A DNA stretch of 64,000 nt from Owenia fusiformis (Eukaryota > Annelida > Polychaeta > Sabellida > Oweniidae), in NCBI GenBank assembly GCA_903813345.2, contig CAIIXF020000009.1:14456347-14520346 (forward strand), read 5' to 3'. The position numbers and the translations under genes were made by a program. Shown piece after piece: positions 34,301 to 45,186 of this stretch. Each line of letters opens with the position of its first letter. The first letter of the stretch is position 1. The notes beneath the pieces are model-generated. The model made no database searches and was not told where the DNA came from. It worked only from the letters and a program-made list of their open reading frames with translations.

Positions 34301-37300
34301 ATTGAAAACCTGAGGACTAATAGAATTCTCGCTTTAGTATACTTGGCTCAACCAGAGACAACATGCATTAAAGGTGTATATTTCACCACTAAGATTAGCA
34401 GCATACATACACTGACTTGGAGCATGGCCAGATAGGATTTAAGGTCTCCCTAGAATAAAAATATTCAAATGAGCTTTCTGCATCTAGGATTCTTATGACT
34501 TGGCACTGTACTTTTGTATATGAATCTTTATGAGCTATTCTTCTGGCATGTTATCACTTCACTTATACAACTTTCAAAGCTTCGCATTTGAGTTTCTATT
34601 TTCAAGAATGCAAGTTCTAGGTGCTCTCCTTCTTAATTTTAAAGACTATGAAATAGAAAAGGATGAACACAAGGAATATAAGTATGATCTCTTGCAAGTA
34701 ACTACCTGTTAGTGTATAGATTATATTATACATGTTTCAAGTGTCTACCCATTATTCCTGGTACCTTTTACACAGGCCATAATGTCATCATATCGAACAA
34801 ATACAAGAACACAAATGTGTACAATATGTCCCCACCAATGGGTGATCCCGTCAAATGGTTATCCTGAAAATGAGTAGACAAGACTTTACCGTTACAATTT
34901 TGGAATGGAAAATCCAAAATGGCCACCTTAAAATTTACACAGAATGCCAAAAAATTAGTCAGCTCTAGATTTTCATACTAAGAACCAACCCTGAAAATTT
35001 GAAATTGATCCATCAAACAGTAACCAGAAAACGAGTAAACAAGACTTTACAGACAAGATTTTAAGACGGAAAAATCCAAAGTGGCTGCCTTGACATTTGC
35101 CCAGAATGCCAAACAACTAATCAGTTCTAGATTTTCATACTAAGAATCATCCCTGAAATTTTAAAATTGATCTACCAAACGGTTCTCCTGAAAACGCGTA
35201 AACAAGACTTTACAGACAAGATTTTAGGACGGAAAATCTAAAATGGCTGCCTTGACATTTACCCAGAATGCCAAAAAACTTATCAGATCTAGATTTTTAT
35301 ACGAAGAATCATCCCTAAAATTTGAAATTGATCTAAGAAATGGCTCACCTGAAAACGCATAGACAAGACTTTACAGACAAGATTTTAGGATGGAAAAATC
35401 CAAAATGGCCGACAATAAAAAAGCGATTATTAGTTTTTGCTGATTTCTTTTTACAAAATTATCACATATAACTACTGTTAACAATAACATAAGCTTTTAC
35501 AACAAAGTACACCTAAAATTATTTATAAAGCTACTAAACAGTTAAAGTATGAAAACTCAAAAACACTGTTCAACATGATACAAAGTATTATTATCGCACG
35601 CTAACTTTTCTTAAGACATTTAAAATGGCTGCCATAACTGAGCTAACAGGTCCAAAACCTAATCAGATGTAGAATGAAGTAAGCTGAACAAGATGTTAAA
35701 GTTTTAAAAGCAACCATGTAGCAGTTTTTCTTAAAGTTTGCAGACAAGGATTTTAGCATTTGACTTCAAAATGGCCGACAGGAAGTAGGTATCGAGGGAA
35801 AATTTGAAGGTGATATCTGTAGCTGTTTTGGAGAAAACTGCCGGACGTACGGACGGACAGACAGACAGACGGACGCCCACAATATGGCCCCACACTATGT
35901 GGTGGGGACATAAAAACTGAATGGTGGTCAATAATCATTACTTAGGGAGCGTGTCAAAAGTTCAATGTAGCACAAAAGCTATATATTATCAGTTAAGTCC
36001 TAGATATATGGAAAATGTTGAAATGCGTGATTATTAACAAAAAATATAGCATCACATTCCTTGTTGATGAGTCTTTTATATTCATTAGATGGGGTTTCAT
36101 ATATTGGCTGTGCCATTATAGTGAAAAAGAAGTTCAAAAATGTTCTAAAACACCGAAATATTTTCAATATGGAGGCGTGCAAAGAGGATTGTGGGAGGAA
36201 AAATGACTGATGCAATTCCCTGGGGATCAAAGTCAAGGAAGCTTATTTGTTGGTTCCAGACAACCCCCCCCCTAACAGATAATAAATAGCTTATTTGGAG
36301 ACATTGAACTTTTGACATGCTCTCTTACCTGGTCGATATGGAAACACTTTTTAAACTAGTTGCATAACTCATTACATTGTTACCTTGTTACCATTACCAG
36401 TTCTGATCATTGGCATCATGTTTTTCCCAGAAAAGATCATTATAATATGTGATTTCTTTTGTATACTATTTGTATTTACCAATATCCATAGACTCTATTT
36501 TAGAATAAAAACAAAGGGAAATTACTAAAATAGGACTTAAAGTTTTAACTTACAAAAGGACATAGCTCCATGATGACCAAGTGGGGATTACCATCTGTAC
36601 AGTGACCTAGTACCTTCAACATGTGAGGGTGCTCCAGTTCCCTGTAACACAATGATTATATACAATGACCCAGTACCTTCAACATGTGAGGGTGCTCCAG
36701 TTCCCTGTAACACAATGATTATATACAATGACCCAGTACCTTCAACATGTGAGGGTGCTCCAGTTCCCTGTAACACAATGATTATATACAATGACCCAGT
36801 ACCTTCAACATGTGAGGGTGCTCCAGTTCCCTGTAACACAATGATTATATACAATGACTCAGTACCTTCAACATGTGAGGGTGCTCCAGTTCCCTGTAAC
36901 ACAATGATTATATACAATGACCCAGTACCTTCAACATGTGAGGGTACTCCAGTTCCCTGTAACACAATGATTATATACAATGACCCAGTACCTTCAACAT
37001 GTGAGGGTGCTCCAGTTCCCTGTAACACAATGATTATATACAATGACCCAGTACCTTCAACATGTGAGGGTGATCCAGTTCCTGTAACACAATGATTATA
37101 TACAATGACCCAGTACCTTCAACATGTGAGGGTGCTCCAGTTCCCTGTAACACAATGATTATATACAATGACCCAGTACCTTCAACATGTGAGGGTGCTC
37201 CAGTTCCCTGTAACACAATGATTATATACAATGACCCAGTACCTTCAACATGTGAGGGTGCTCCAGTTCCTGTAACACAATGATTATATACAATGACCCA

Positions 37301-40300
37301 GTACCTTCAACATGTGAGGGTGCTCCAGTTCCCTGTAACACAATGATTATATACAATGACCCAGTACCTTCAACATGTGAGGGTGCTCCAGTTCCCTGTA
37401 ACACAATGATTATATACTATGACCCAGTACCTTCAACATGTGAGGGTGCTCCAGTTCCCTGTAACACAATGATTATATACTATGACTTAGAACCTTCAAC
37501 ATGTGAGGGTGCTCCAGTTCCCTGTAACACAATGATTATATACTATGACCCAGTACCTTCAACATGTGAGGGTGCTCCAGTTCCCTGTAACACAATGATT
37601 ATATACAATGACCCAGTACCTTCAACATGTGAGGGTGCTCCAGTTCCCTGTAACACAATGATTATATACAATGACCCAGTACATTCAACATGTGAGGGTG
37701 CTCTAGTTCCCTGTAACACAATGATTATATACAATGACCCAGTACCTTCAACATGTGAGGGTGCTCCAGTTCCCTGTAACACAATGATTATATACAATGA
37801 CCTAGTACCTTCAACATGTGAGGGTGCTCCAGTTCCCTGTAACACAAAGATTATATACTATGACCCAGTACCTTCAACATGTGAGGGTGCTCCCCCTATT
37901 TGCCTAGCTTGCCACAGGCAATAGAACACGATGCCTCATCATGGCTTTGCTAGACCCCGGCACCTTCAACATGTGAGGGTGCTCCAGCTTCCTGCAATAT
38001 AATGATTGTATACAATGACCCAGCACCTTCAGCATGTGAGGGTGCTCCAGCTTCCTGCAATATAATGATTGTATACAATGACCCAGCACCTTCAGCATGT
38101 GAGGGTGCTCCAGCTTCCTGCAATATAATGATTGTTTACAATGACCCAGCACCTTCAACATGTGAGTGACATAAATAACAGATGGGATGACAGCAGACAA
38201 ATATACAAGCATCATTCATAATAAACATGCAACTGAACCAAAGGGATATGATATGAAGTCCCAAAGAACTATTTGCAGGGTTATCCTAATGAGTTTACTT
38301 TGTTTATTATATCAAAAAATACAATTTATATTACTTTGAATTATACAAGTATATCGATTAAATTGGTCATTATTATATTATCATATAATACAGTATATAT
38401 ATATTTTTAAAGGTTATGTTTTATTCATTAATGCTATCATTACACAATGTCCGACAATGGGCCAAGGCCATTGGCATTAGTGGCCCATGTAGATTTTAAT
38501 GTACAGTTTGATCATCTAAATATACAAACCTGAATGGAGATACCTCCTTCTGTAAAAGTTGTTCTTCACCTTCAAATGCTTCATCACGTAGCATTTTTAC
38601 GACAACCTTTGTTCTTGACATCTGACCCTCTTCATTGGTCTGTGTGGCCTCCCCAAGCAACACTTTTCCAAACCATCCTGTCCCAATCTCCTTAATATAA
38701 CCAAGGTTACCTCTTGGAAAGCTGTCCTGACTAGCCACTGAAACAGTCATCATAATAGTATATGATAAAATGCAATATCAGACTCATATAAGAAACATAC
38801 TGTTTGGACACCTTATTGTTGAACAAAACAAATATTGTTAAAATATTTCACATTAATGTTAGATAACTTCATGAATCTAGGAAAGGTATTGCAATGTTTT
38901 TTACATTACTTTTCCTTAATATTCATGCTAATAGTTCAGCAAATATTAACACTAGTTGTCCCAGGTTTGAATATACCATTTGAAAGAGGAAAATGCCAGG
39001 AATAAGAATTATAACAATAAATTGGAATTCTCATATAGGCTTCCAAGCGGTATGTGACAAGGTGACCTTTCCTCTAAAAATTTGACTAAATGTGACTTTG
39101 GGGTATTTAAAAATTAAGACAAAAATAGACAATCATTCTGAATGTAAATGGGTGCAAGTAAATGTGACTTATTCTAACCAATAATCAAACAATGGAACTG
39201 ACAAACCATTTGTTGCAATAAATCCTTTGACTGACTAAAAAAGAATGAATCTGACAAAATCTGACAATATGCTAATGATATTGTGAGATGTGAGTACTGC
39301 TGTTTTAAACACATACAGTTTACCTAAATAAACTACGTGAATGCTTATGATAGTTCAGTTATATCCGTGTACTATGATATTAATTTTCACCTTCTACAAT
39401 TGGCCTTTGTGTATTCAAGTTGATTATAGATGGTTTGAGGATGTAGTGCTTCTTCCACTCAGGCCTGACATCAGGGAGAGGCTCGAACTGAACCTCAGGA
39501 CTTTCACCTTCACGCAGGTGAACATTCACATGTTGGGCCTCTATGTCATGAGTCTCATTGTTCAAATCCTGCAATATTTATTTTTTTAATGTTAAAGGCC
39601 CACTTTGCAAATTTTCAATGTTTTGGGGTAAAATAAAGACTTTTACTTGAATTTTATAGAATTATGTATTGACAAGAACCTTATCTTACCACATCAAAGC
39701 TTACAATAATTAGTCAAAATATATTTTAGATCTGTCAAGCTTTATATATCAAGTTTTTATCAATGTCATTGAAAGATGGAGAAGTTGTTTGTATTACATG
39801 ATACATTCCTTTTTATAGAAGTGTCGCCATCTTTTAAATCAAATGTAATTTAAAACATATACTCTGTTTAGCATGCGCCTGCACTACTAGTGATCTTTGA
39901 ACTTCAAATGCTTTTTTCTATGTGAGTTATTTTTTCTTGGTTCAATAATCAATACTGAAGCAAATTAAACTTTGTTTCATATTTGAGCGAGTGTGTGACT
40001 AACATGTTTTAACATGTTTCAATGAATATTTTTTATTTTTTTATTCTTAATAAGTATAGTGGACCTTTAAGTTTTTTTCATTTACTTTTGTTATATTATA
40101 GTTAACTTATTGTTGAGTCTGACAACTCCCTTAAGTCATAGCTTGCAGACTGCTTCCAATTTAGGTTCAGTTCTATGAGTATGAAACTTACTTTAATTGA
40201 GTGCTTTGGTAAGATATATGTAAGGGAAGTATAGAAACATCTGAATAACTTACTTGAAATCCTTTCTTTTCCAGGCATGTACATAAGGCAAGGAGGAGTA

Positions 40301-40574
40301 CCATTGTGACACATAACATGACCCCAACGACAGAAGGTGCAATAACAAACACGCCATCTTTTGTAGTCCCTGAAATGTACAGTTGTCAAGTACTGATTGC
40401 TATAGTTACTAAAACTTCAACCAAATAATATATGCCAGAAATTGATGTCTATTTGATTTAATGACTATGTATACTCTCTTACAAGTACATAAAAGGCTCA
40501 TACTCACCTTCACTGTTTGCTTCACAACAGGCAAGCAATGCAACAAACAGTTGAATCCGCCAAATCATTGTCAT
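28317..40574 (-). CDS. Lemur tyrosine kinase (LMTK/AATK)-like transmembrane kinase
   Basis: Exons in order: 40508-40574, 40254-40369, 39391-39568, 38530-38737, 36554-36641, 32589-32722, 32275-32359, 30905-31026, 30553-30702, 28317-30213; phases fit and the total is 1014 residues. Signal peptide (1-20), very short ectodomain, membrane segment (about 29-55), CLEKKGFQ juxtamembrane. Kinase domain about 132-405: GTGWFG loop (139-144), VVVK lysine (K168), HRD (263-265), DYG (283-285), IRWLAPE, SFGVTLWEIFEF, EVMKFCWLEPSKRPSANE. DYG and DEKWNQLLPNQ after the kinase are typical of the LMTK family. The last exon encodes a Ser/Thr/Asp/Glu-rich tail of about 630 residues, as in LMTKs, which act in endosomal and neuronal trafficking. 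Oddity: the catalytic-loop Asn is Ser (S270, codon 32341-32343), while HRD is canonical where vertebrate LMTKs have HSD. I cannot assign it to LMTK1, 2 or 3. Confidence 0.93.
32209..32250 (-). pseudogene. Decayed duplicate of the LMTK DYG exon
   Basis: On the minus strand, this 42-bp stretch matches the 3' end of exon 32275-32359 at 31 of 42 positions, over the segment coding VKIGDYGLSESLYK. It lies 25 bp downstream of the real donor. The frame contains a TAA where the DYG tyrosine codon should be. It looks like a tandem partial exon duplication that has lost function. Confidence 0.7.
34417..34449 (-). other. Possible 33-nt duplicate exon of the LMTK gene
   Basis: After an acceptor TTTTTATTCTAG, the minus strand reads GDLKSYLAMLQ and then GTCAGT, a plausible but non-consensus donor. 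The real exon 32589-32722 also begins GDLKSYL. The seven shared residues use different codons at four positions (serine is TCC here and AGT there), so the peptide rather than the DNA has been conserved. The 33 bp preserve phase 0, so inclusion would add 11 residues at helix D of the kinase. Alternatively, it is the surviving stub of a larger duplicated exon; the open frame extends about 100 bp before a stop. Confidence 0.5.
34830..35430. repeat. About 160-bp tandem repeat, four units
   Basis: Each unit carries AACAAGACTTTACAGACAAG, then AAAATGGCTGCCTTGACATT, then CAGTTCTAGATTTTCATACT. The array is imperfect and lies in the LMTK intron 32723-36553. A CGGACGGACAGACAGACGGACG tract flanked by GGCCCCACACTATGTGGTGG follows at about 35835-35915 and may be the end of the same element. 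Confidence 0.75.
35945..36324. mobile_element. Harbinger-like MITE
   Basis: A 380-bp element with ends GGGAGCGTGTCAAAAGTTCA and TGAACTTTTGACATGCTCTC, flanked by perfect TTA triplets at 35942-35944 and 36325-36327. The TTA duplication fits PIF/Harbinger. Its ends resemble those of the element at 1779-2192. It inserted just downstream of LMTK exon 36554-36641. Confidence 0.75.
36604..38165. repeat. 63-bp exon-derived minisatellite in the LMTK gene
   Basis: About 21 near-identical units (36604-37895; two are 62 bp) are followed by a 70-bp unrelated spacer and about 3.5 diverged units (37968-38165). On the minus strand each unit is TGTGTTACAG, then GGAACTGGAGCACCCTCACA, then TGTTGAAGGTACTGGGTCAT, then TGTATATAATCAT. 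It contains the splice acceptor plus the first 15 codons (ELEHPHMLKVLGHC) of kinase exon 36554-36641, followed by an in-frame TAA. Only the downstream-most copy continues into a full exon with a donor. Open frames on either strand arise because 63 is divisible by three. Confidence 0.93.
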
Positions 40575-41084
40575 CACTCTTCATGAATCAACACTTGTAG
40601 AATTCGCCTAAATCCATGAAGGATTTAACTTAAATGGAGCCTGTATTTCTGTTTTGAATTTATTCAGGGCCACCTGAAAAAATGAGCCAAAGCATCCACA
40701 CTATACTTCTATGAAGACTTGGCTAAAAATAAAAATCTAAATGCAACATTTCAATGTCACCTATCCTAATATCTTCCAACTTTTCCAAGATTTCATTCAA
40801 TCGAATTTGGTATTTTCTGCTTTGAAATTGATTTAGCTATGCCATGACTTTCTAGGTGCACACTTTGTATTTGAACATAACTTTTAAAGGTCTTGTATAA
40901 TTCCTTTAAATATAGTTTGGCCCAAATGGGAGTCTTTCACGTTGTAAATTGACATTAGCTCAGACACATTAGCAACTTTTATGAGATGGTTAGGAGGCGA
41001 TTCATGCCTCTTATCTATAACCACTAAAAGCTAACAAGGGGGGAGGGGCACATTTCAAATCACGCTTAGGTGAAAAAAATTGGG

Positions 41085-41775
41085 CCCCTAAATCCTTAAA
41101 GGGGGAGTTGTTTGTCGATTGAATAGACTAGATGCGAGTAGAAATGATCTTGATTTACATCATTAAATATTCAAAATTCACAGTGATGTCATATTTGAAA
41201 TCTACATGTAAAAATACATCTAAAAATATGATTTCGAAAATTGTTTATCAACTTTGATGGTAAAACTGGTAATTACCTACTCACATTATTGGGGGAGTTT
41301 TTTCATGCATTTCACTTTTGTTTTTCATCCAAAAAACATCAATACACTTGTACATTTTACCTGTGACTATAAGACTGCACCATATACTCGCAATTTTTTT
41401 CTCATTTTCAAGGATTATCTATGGATTAACACCCAGGTATTTTAATTTTTCAAACTTCGGGGGGCTGGAAATCATTGATAATCAATGCCTTTAAATTTGA
41501 ATAATATAAATGCTGTTTTAAATAGGTTTCATGTATGCCAATAATTTCTCAAATTGTGTAAACTGTACATATTCCTCAATCCCTAGAACTTTCTCTTTCA
41601 GGAATTTCCCATAGTTATCCAATGGTACAGTTCCAAGCAGATTTTGAGATAACAGGAAAGTAAATCTTTAATACACACCTAATTGGGTTGTTTTGGTTTA
41701 TATCGCAACACAAAAAACTCCCCCAATTCAATCGACAAACAAATCCACCTCCTTTTTGAAAATTCAAGGCCCATT
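41085..41775. repeat. Inverted-repeat element upstream of LMTK gene
   Basis: Left AGGGGGAGTTGTTTGTCGAT (near 41099) is matched in reverse by CAATCGACAAACAAATCCAC (near 41730), and GGGCCCCTAAATCC by sequence near 41770. The arms are about 60 bp. No ORF and no clear target duplication. Confidence 0.5.
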
Positions 41776-42129
41776 TCTTGATAATTTGGCTTAAAAGGTC
41801 CTAAAAAGGCCAAGTAATGTCAAAAAAGGCCCACAAATTGAGGCCCAAAAGTTAAACTAAAATGTAGCCTGATAAAATAAAAAAAGTTTTCTGAGGGGGG
41901 GGGGGGTACTCCAGTATATTGACTATATGGGGATGTGCCACTAAAGTGGGTCACCCTAGATATGGGTCCCATTTTCATGTAAAACTCCCTAGAATTAGTT
42001 CTACTTTTTTTAAATCTTAAAACTGGGTGTTGTTTTTGAAAACAAATCGCCAGAATTGGGCCTTGTTTTTTAAAAATTAGCTTTTTAAACAAACCAAGAT
42101 GTGGGTCCATTTTTAGAGAAAAAATCCCT

Positions 42130-42531
42130 ACATGTATAGTCAAAACAGTAATGTTTGTGAGTACTTTGAATTTAAAAAATAAGCAATCAAATAACCAAAT
42201 TGAAACAATTTGTGTAAAAATAGAAACATTTATATTAAACTTTTGTATATTTTAGTTTGTTTTCCAGTTTAGCTATCATATCTGTGTCCTCTTATATTTT
42301 GATACTTCTCTGGCATGTCATTTTCGGAAAAATTAACATGGCTGAAACTCCCTAAATTACAAAAGGCCACAGCTTTGCTGCACATTATACATTACTATCT
42401 GAAATATACAAAAGTTAGGATAAATATAAATGTTTCTATTTTTACATAAACTGTTTCAATACGGTCATTTGATTGCTTATTTTTTAAATTCAAAGTACTC
42501 ACAAACATTACTGTTTTGACTGTGTATGTAG
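42130..42531. repeat. Foldback element
   Basis: Arms starting TACATGTATAGTCAAAACAG and ending in the reverse complement (about 42531) pair for about 130 bp. The middle includes TTAACATGGCTGAAA and CTCTGGCATGTCATTTT blocks, also found in the palindrome at 47722-48355, so the two are related. Confidence 0.6.
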
Positions 42532-42539
42532 GTAGATAT

Positions 42540-43075
42540 TTTTTACTAGAGTCTCTAGCCAATACTTGGCTAGAGGGGATTTCATCTGGAATACTGTGAA
42601 CTCTATTTGAAAAAAGCATGCCGGGGTGTCATAAATTTATTGAATATTTTAAAAATCGCCAGATAAATAAATCATTAACCAAACCGGACCCAGCTCGGTT
42701 CCTTGATGAGATATTACATGATTTCATCAGGATTTCGTCTAAAATTAAAACAAAATGGCTCCAAGAAAAATGGCGATGTTCGAAAACTGGACGAAATGTC
42801 GTTAACGTCTGACATTAGTAACTGGCTGTAAATTCTAAGTTAGCAATCCAGAAGATGTGAACTAATACACTGATCACTTTATGTGTGTTTTGGAATTTTT
42901 GGTGAGGTAATAAGACCAAAACTCGCAATTCAAATTGTGATGTGGAAAAATGGCGGACATATGATTTCAAATTTTATGATAACGACATGACCAGTTGTTC
43001 ATGCAGAAATATATCTGTACTGGAAGGCCACGATACAGTGGCCTTAGAAGAAGGTAAGATATTTTGAATCTCAAC
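42540..43075. repeat. Repeat family B, forward copy
   Basis: Matches the reverse complement of 48540-49335 over about 450 bp. Shared blocks include TTCCTTGATGAGRTATT, AATTTACAGCCAGTTACTAA reversed, GGTAATAAGACCAAAACTCG and CCTTAGAAGAAGGTAAG. A short relic containing AGTAATAAGACCAAAACTAG also lies near 7480. The forward and inverted copies flank the LINE and NPRL3 exon 1. Confidence 0.75.
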
Positions 43076-45186
43076 GGCACCCCCTTTGTATAAAAAGTTG
43101 ACCCAGTGAAACCCTCTCCCCATAGTGTGCGCTCGACATTCATTCTTGTGCATTTTTGGATATATTAGACTAGCACAAAATCCTGTTATCGAAGTTATCG
43201 AAGTGGGAGTTGTTTACTTCGGTCCAAAGCCTTCTCTATATTCGAGCTAGAGACTTGAGTAAGGAGTTGTAGGATGCGATAAATTGCAAAGTACAGTAGG
43301 GGACAAAAATAAAACTCAACGTTCACAAGTTGTCAAAATGAGCTTATTTCCAAGTTTCGTGTCTCAAACTCTCCCAAGCAGTAGAAAAATAATTCCCGTT
43401 CACTAAAGTAGCACAATAAATGAATCCAAAGCTTCATACCTGCAAATAATGGATAAATCCCTACCAAATCGAATGAATGTTTTCATGAATCGCCATGTTT
43501 GTTATCCAAGGACGGTTGACTCCCAGAATGCAACATCAGTTAACCGTATTTACCATGACAGGTTTCAAAATGGCGGAACAGCATTTTGAAAGCTGGCACG
43601 TGTCATGTTGCATCCTGGGAGCCAATCCTCTGTTCTGGCGCAATCGGGCGACAAAATCACCTCAACATTTGAAGAGTCGGCATAACATGTGAATATCCAA
43701 TTCAACTTTTGAAGTTCTTATTTGTCATTAGGGACACAAATTCCACTATATTTGGACTTACTAAGACTTTATGATCCCCACTGTAGTAACCTCTACAAAT
43801 CTAAGGCTAGCTGAACTGCGTAAAATGCATATGAAAATTCTACCTCTAGTCTAGTTGTTCAGGTGCCCCTCAAAATAAGTCTGGATTTAACTAGTTCAAA
43901 GGCTGCACTCCGACAAATTGGTACGCCCCTTTGCTTAGCCTTTTGATTGAAAATCCAGAAGTTCCGGTTTCCTTTAGATCTACTAACAATATGTAGATCG
44001 AAGACGAAACAGTCCCGTCATTTGGTGAATTTATCTGTTGTCTATCTGATAATATAATCAATAAAAGTATATGTAGCACTAACCAAAAATCTTCAAGGCA
44101 AGATCTGCTCTAGATCTAGTCTTCGAATGCTAAATTTTTCTAACTTTTTATATGTTGAGGTATCATTACAGTAAATAGATGCTATCTACTTCCGGGTTAC
44201 CCAATGTTGTATTTCCGCACGATAAAACTGTAATGACTGTCTGATAGTATGCAAGTCACATGTTCTTTTCAGGAAGATATGTGATCCCTGCAAGAATTAT
44301 ATTTTTTTGATTTTGTGCAAGATCATGGTCTCAAGGTAGACTAAAGGTTAGGAAGGCCCATAAAGTTACCCAACTTTTTTTGTGAGTCAAAGCTGAGACT
44401 AACATTTTATGATGGTCTCAGGTCAAAGAAAGCATTCTGAAATTTCCAACTGACTTGCGTAATAACTTGAATGCATATCCAGGCCCGTAGCCAGGATTTG
44501 CCAAGGGGGTTCAGTTTTCAAAAATTTCCATTGCGGTTCACATTTGACAATTTTGGCCCAAATATGGCTAAAATCACTTGAGATTGAGAAGTGCTCAAAC
44601 TGGTGAAAAACTAAATGATTTTGAAAGAAATCACCTGGCAGCCATTTTGGAAATTTCAAAAAATTTCCCACTTGGAAAAGCTTAATGCTGATTACAAATA
44701 GGATATTATTGTGAATCCACAAAAAGTTTTTGACATAAATTAGAATATGGTTTCAAAATTATGCACAGGAAAATGTTTAACTATGAAATGCAGACAGGGA
44801 CGTTTAACCACCAAAAAAAGTTGAGTGACAACTGACCTGATCATCTACCTTAGATCTAGCCAGATACCCGTGTCAAATGTCACCCGACTTTTTGTGATTA
44901 TGAGTCAATGAAATTTTTTCCAGAGTTCCAGATTGACTTCTGTAATAACTTGAAAACATATCCTAATTCATCCCACTTGCCTTTTATTGTTTCTCTGAAT
45001 ATAGTCTTTGAAAATCAAATTCGAAGGGTGTTAATTAGGGCAATTTTGTGCCATTTCAATCAAAAATCATGTTGCTACATTCAATCAGTTTTATGAGTTC
45101 CCCATATCATTTACATGATCAGGATCACAATGACAATGGTCACAATGACACTATATATGATGGAATAGCTTTTCAGCCCTCTGAGC

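Larger units (their letters stand above)
40575..45186. other. Upstream region of the LMTK gene, repeat-rich
   Basis: No exon was recognised here. The LMTK promoter should lie just above 40574. The segment contains inverted elements at about 41085-41775 and 42130-42531, one arm of an inverted pair at 42540-43075, and a CAGGCCCGTAGCCAGGATTT repeat start at about 44480. Two similar segments around 44410 and 44905 share GACTTNNGTAATAACTTGAA. An inverted pair at about 43505-43630 shares a TGCATCCTGGGAG-type block. Confidence 0.5.

Noticed and set aside
36588-37924. Long repeat ORFs on both strands (IIYNDPVPSTCEGAPVPCNT and mirror frames)
   Set aside because: By-products of the 63-bp minisatellite; the meaningful frame is the LMTK exon frame, which ends in TAA in each unit.
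36604-38165. CRISPR array
   Set aside because: Units are directly tandem with no spacers, and the context is an animal intron.
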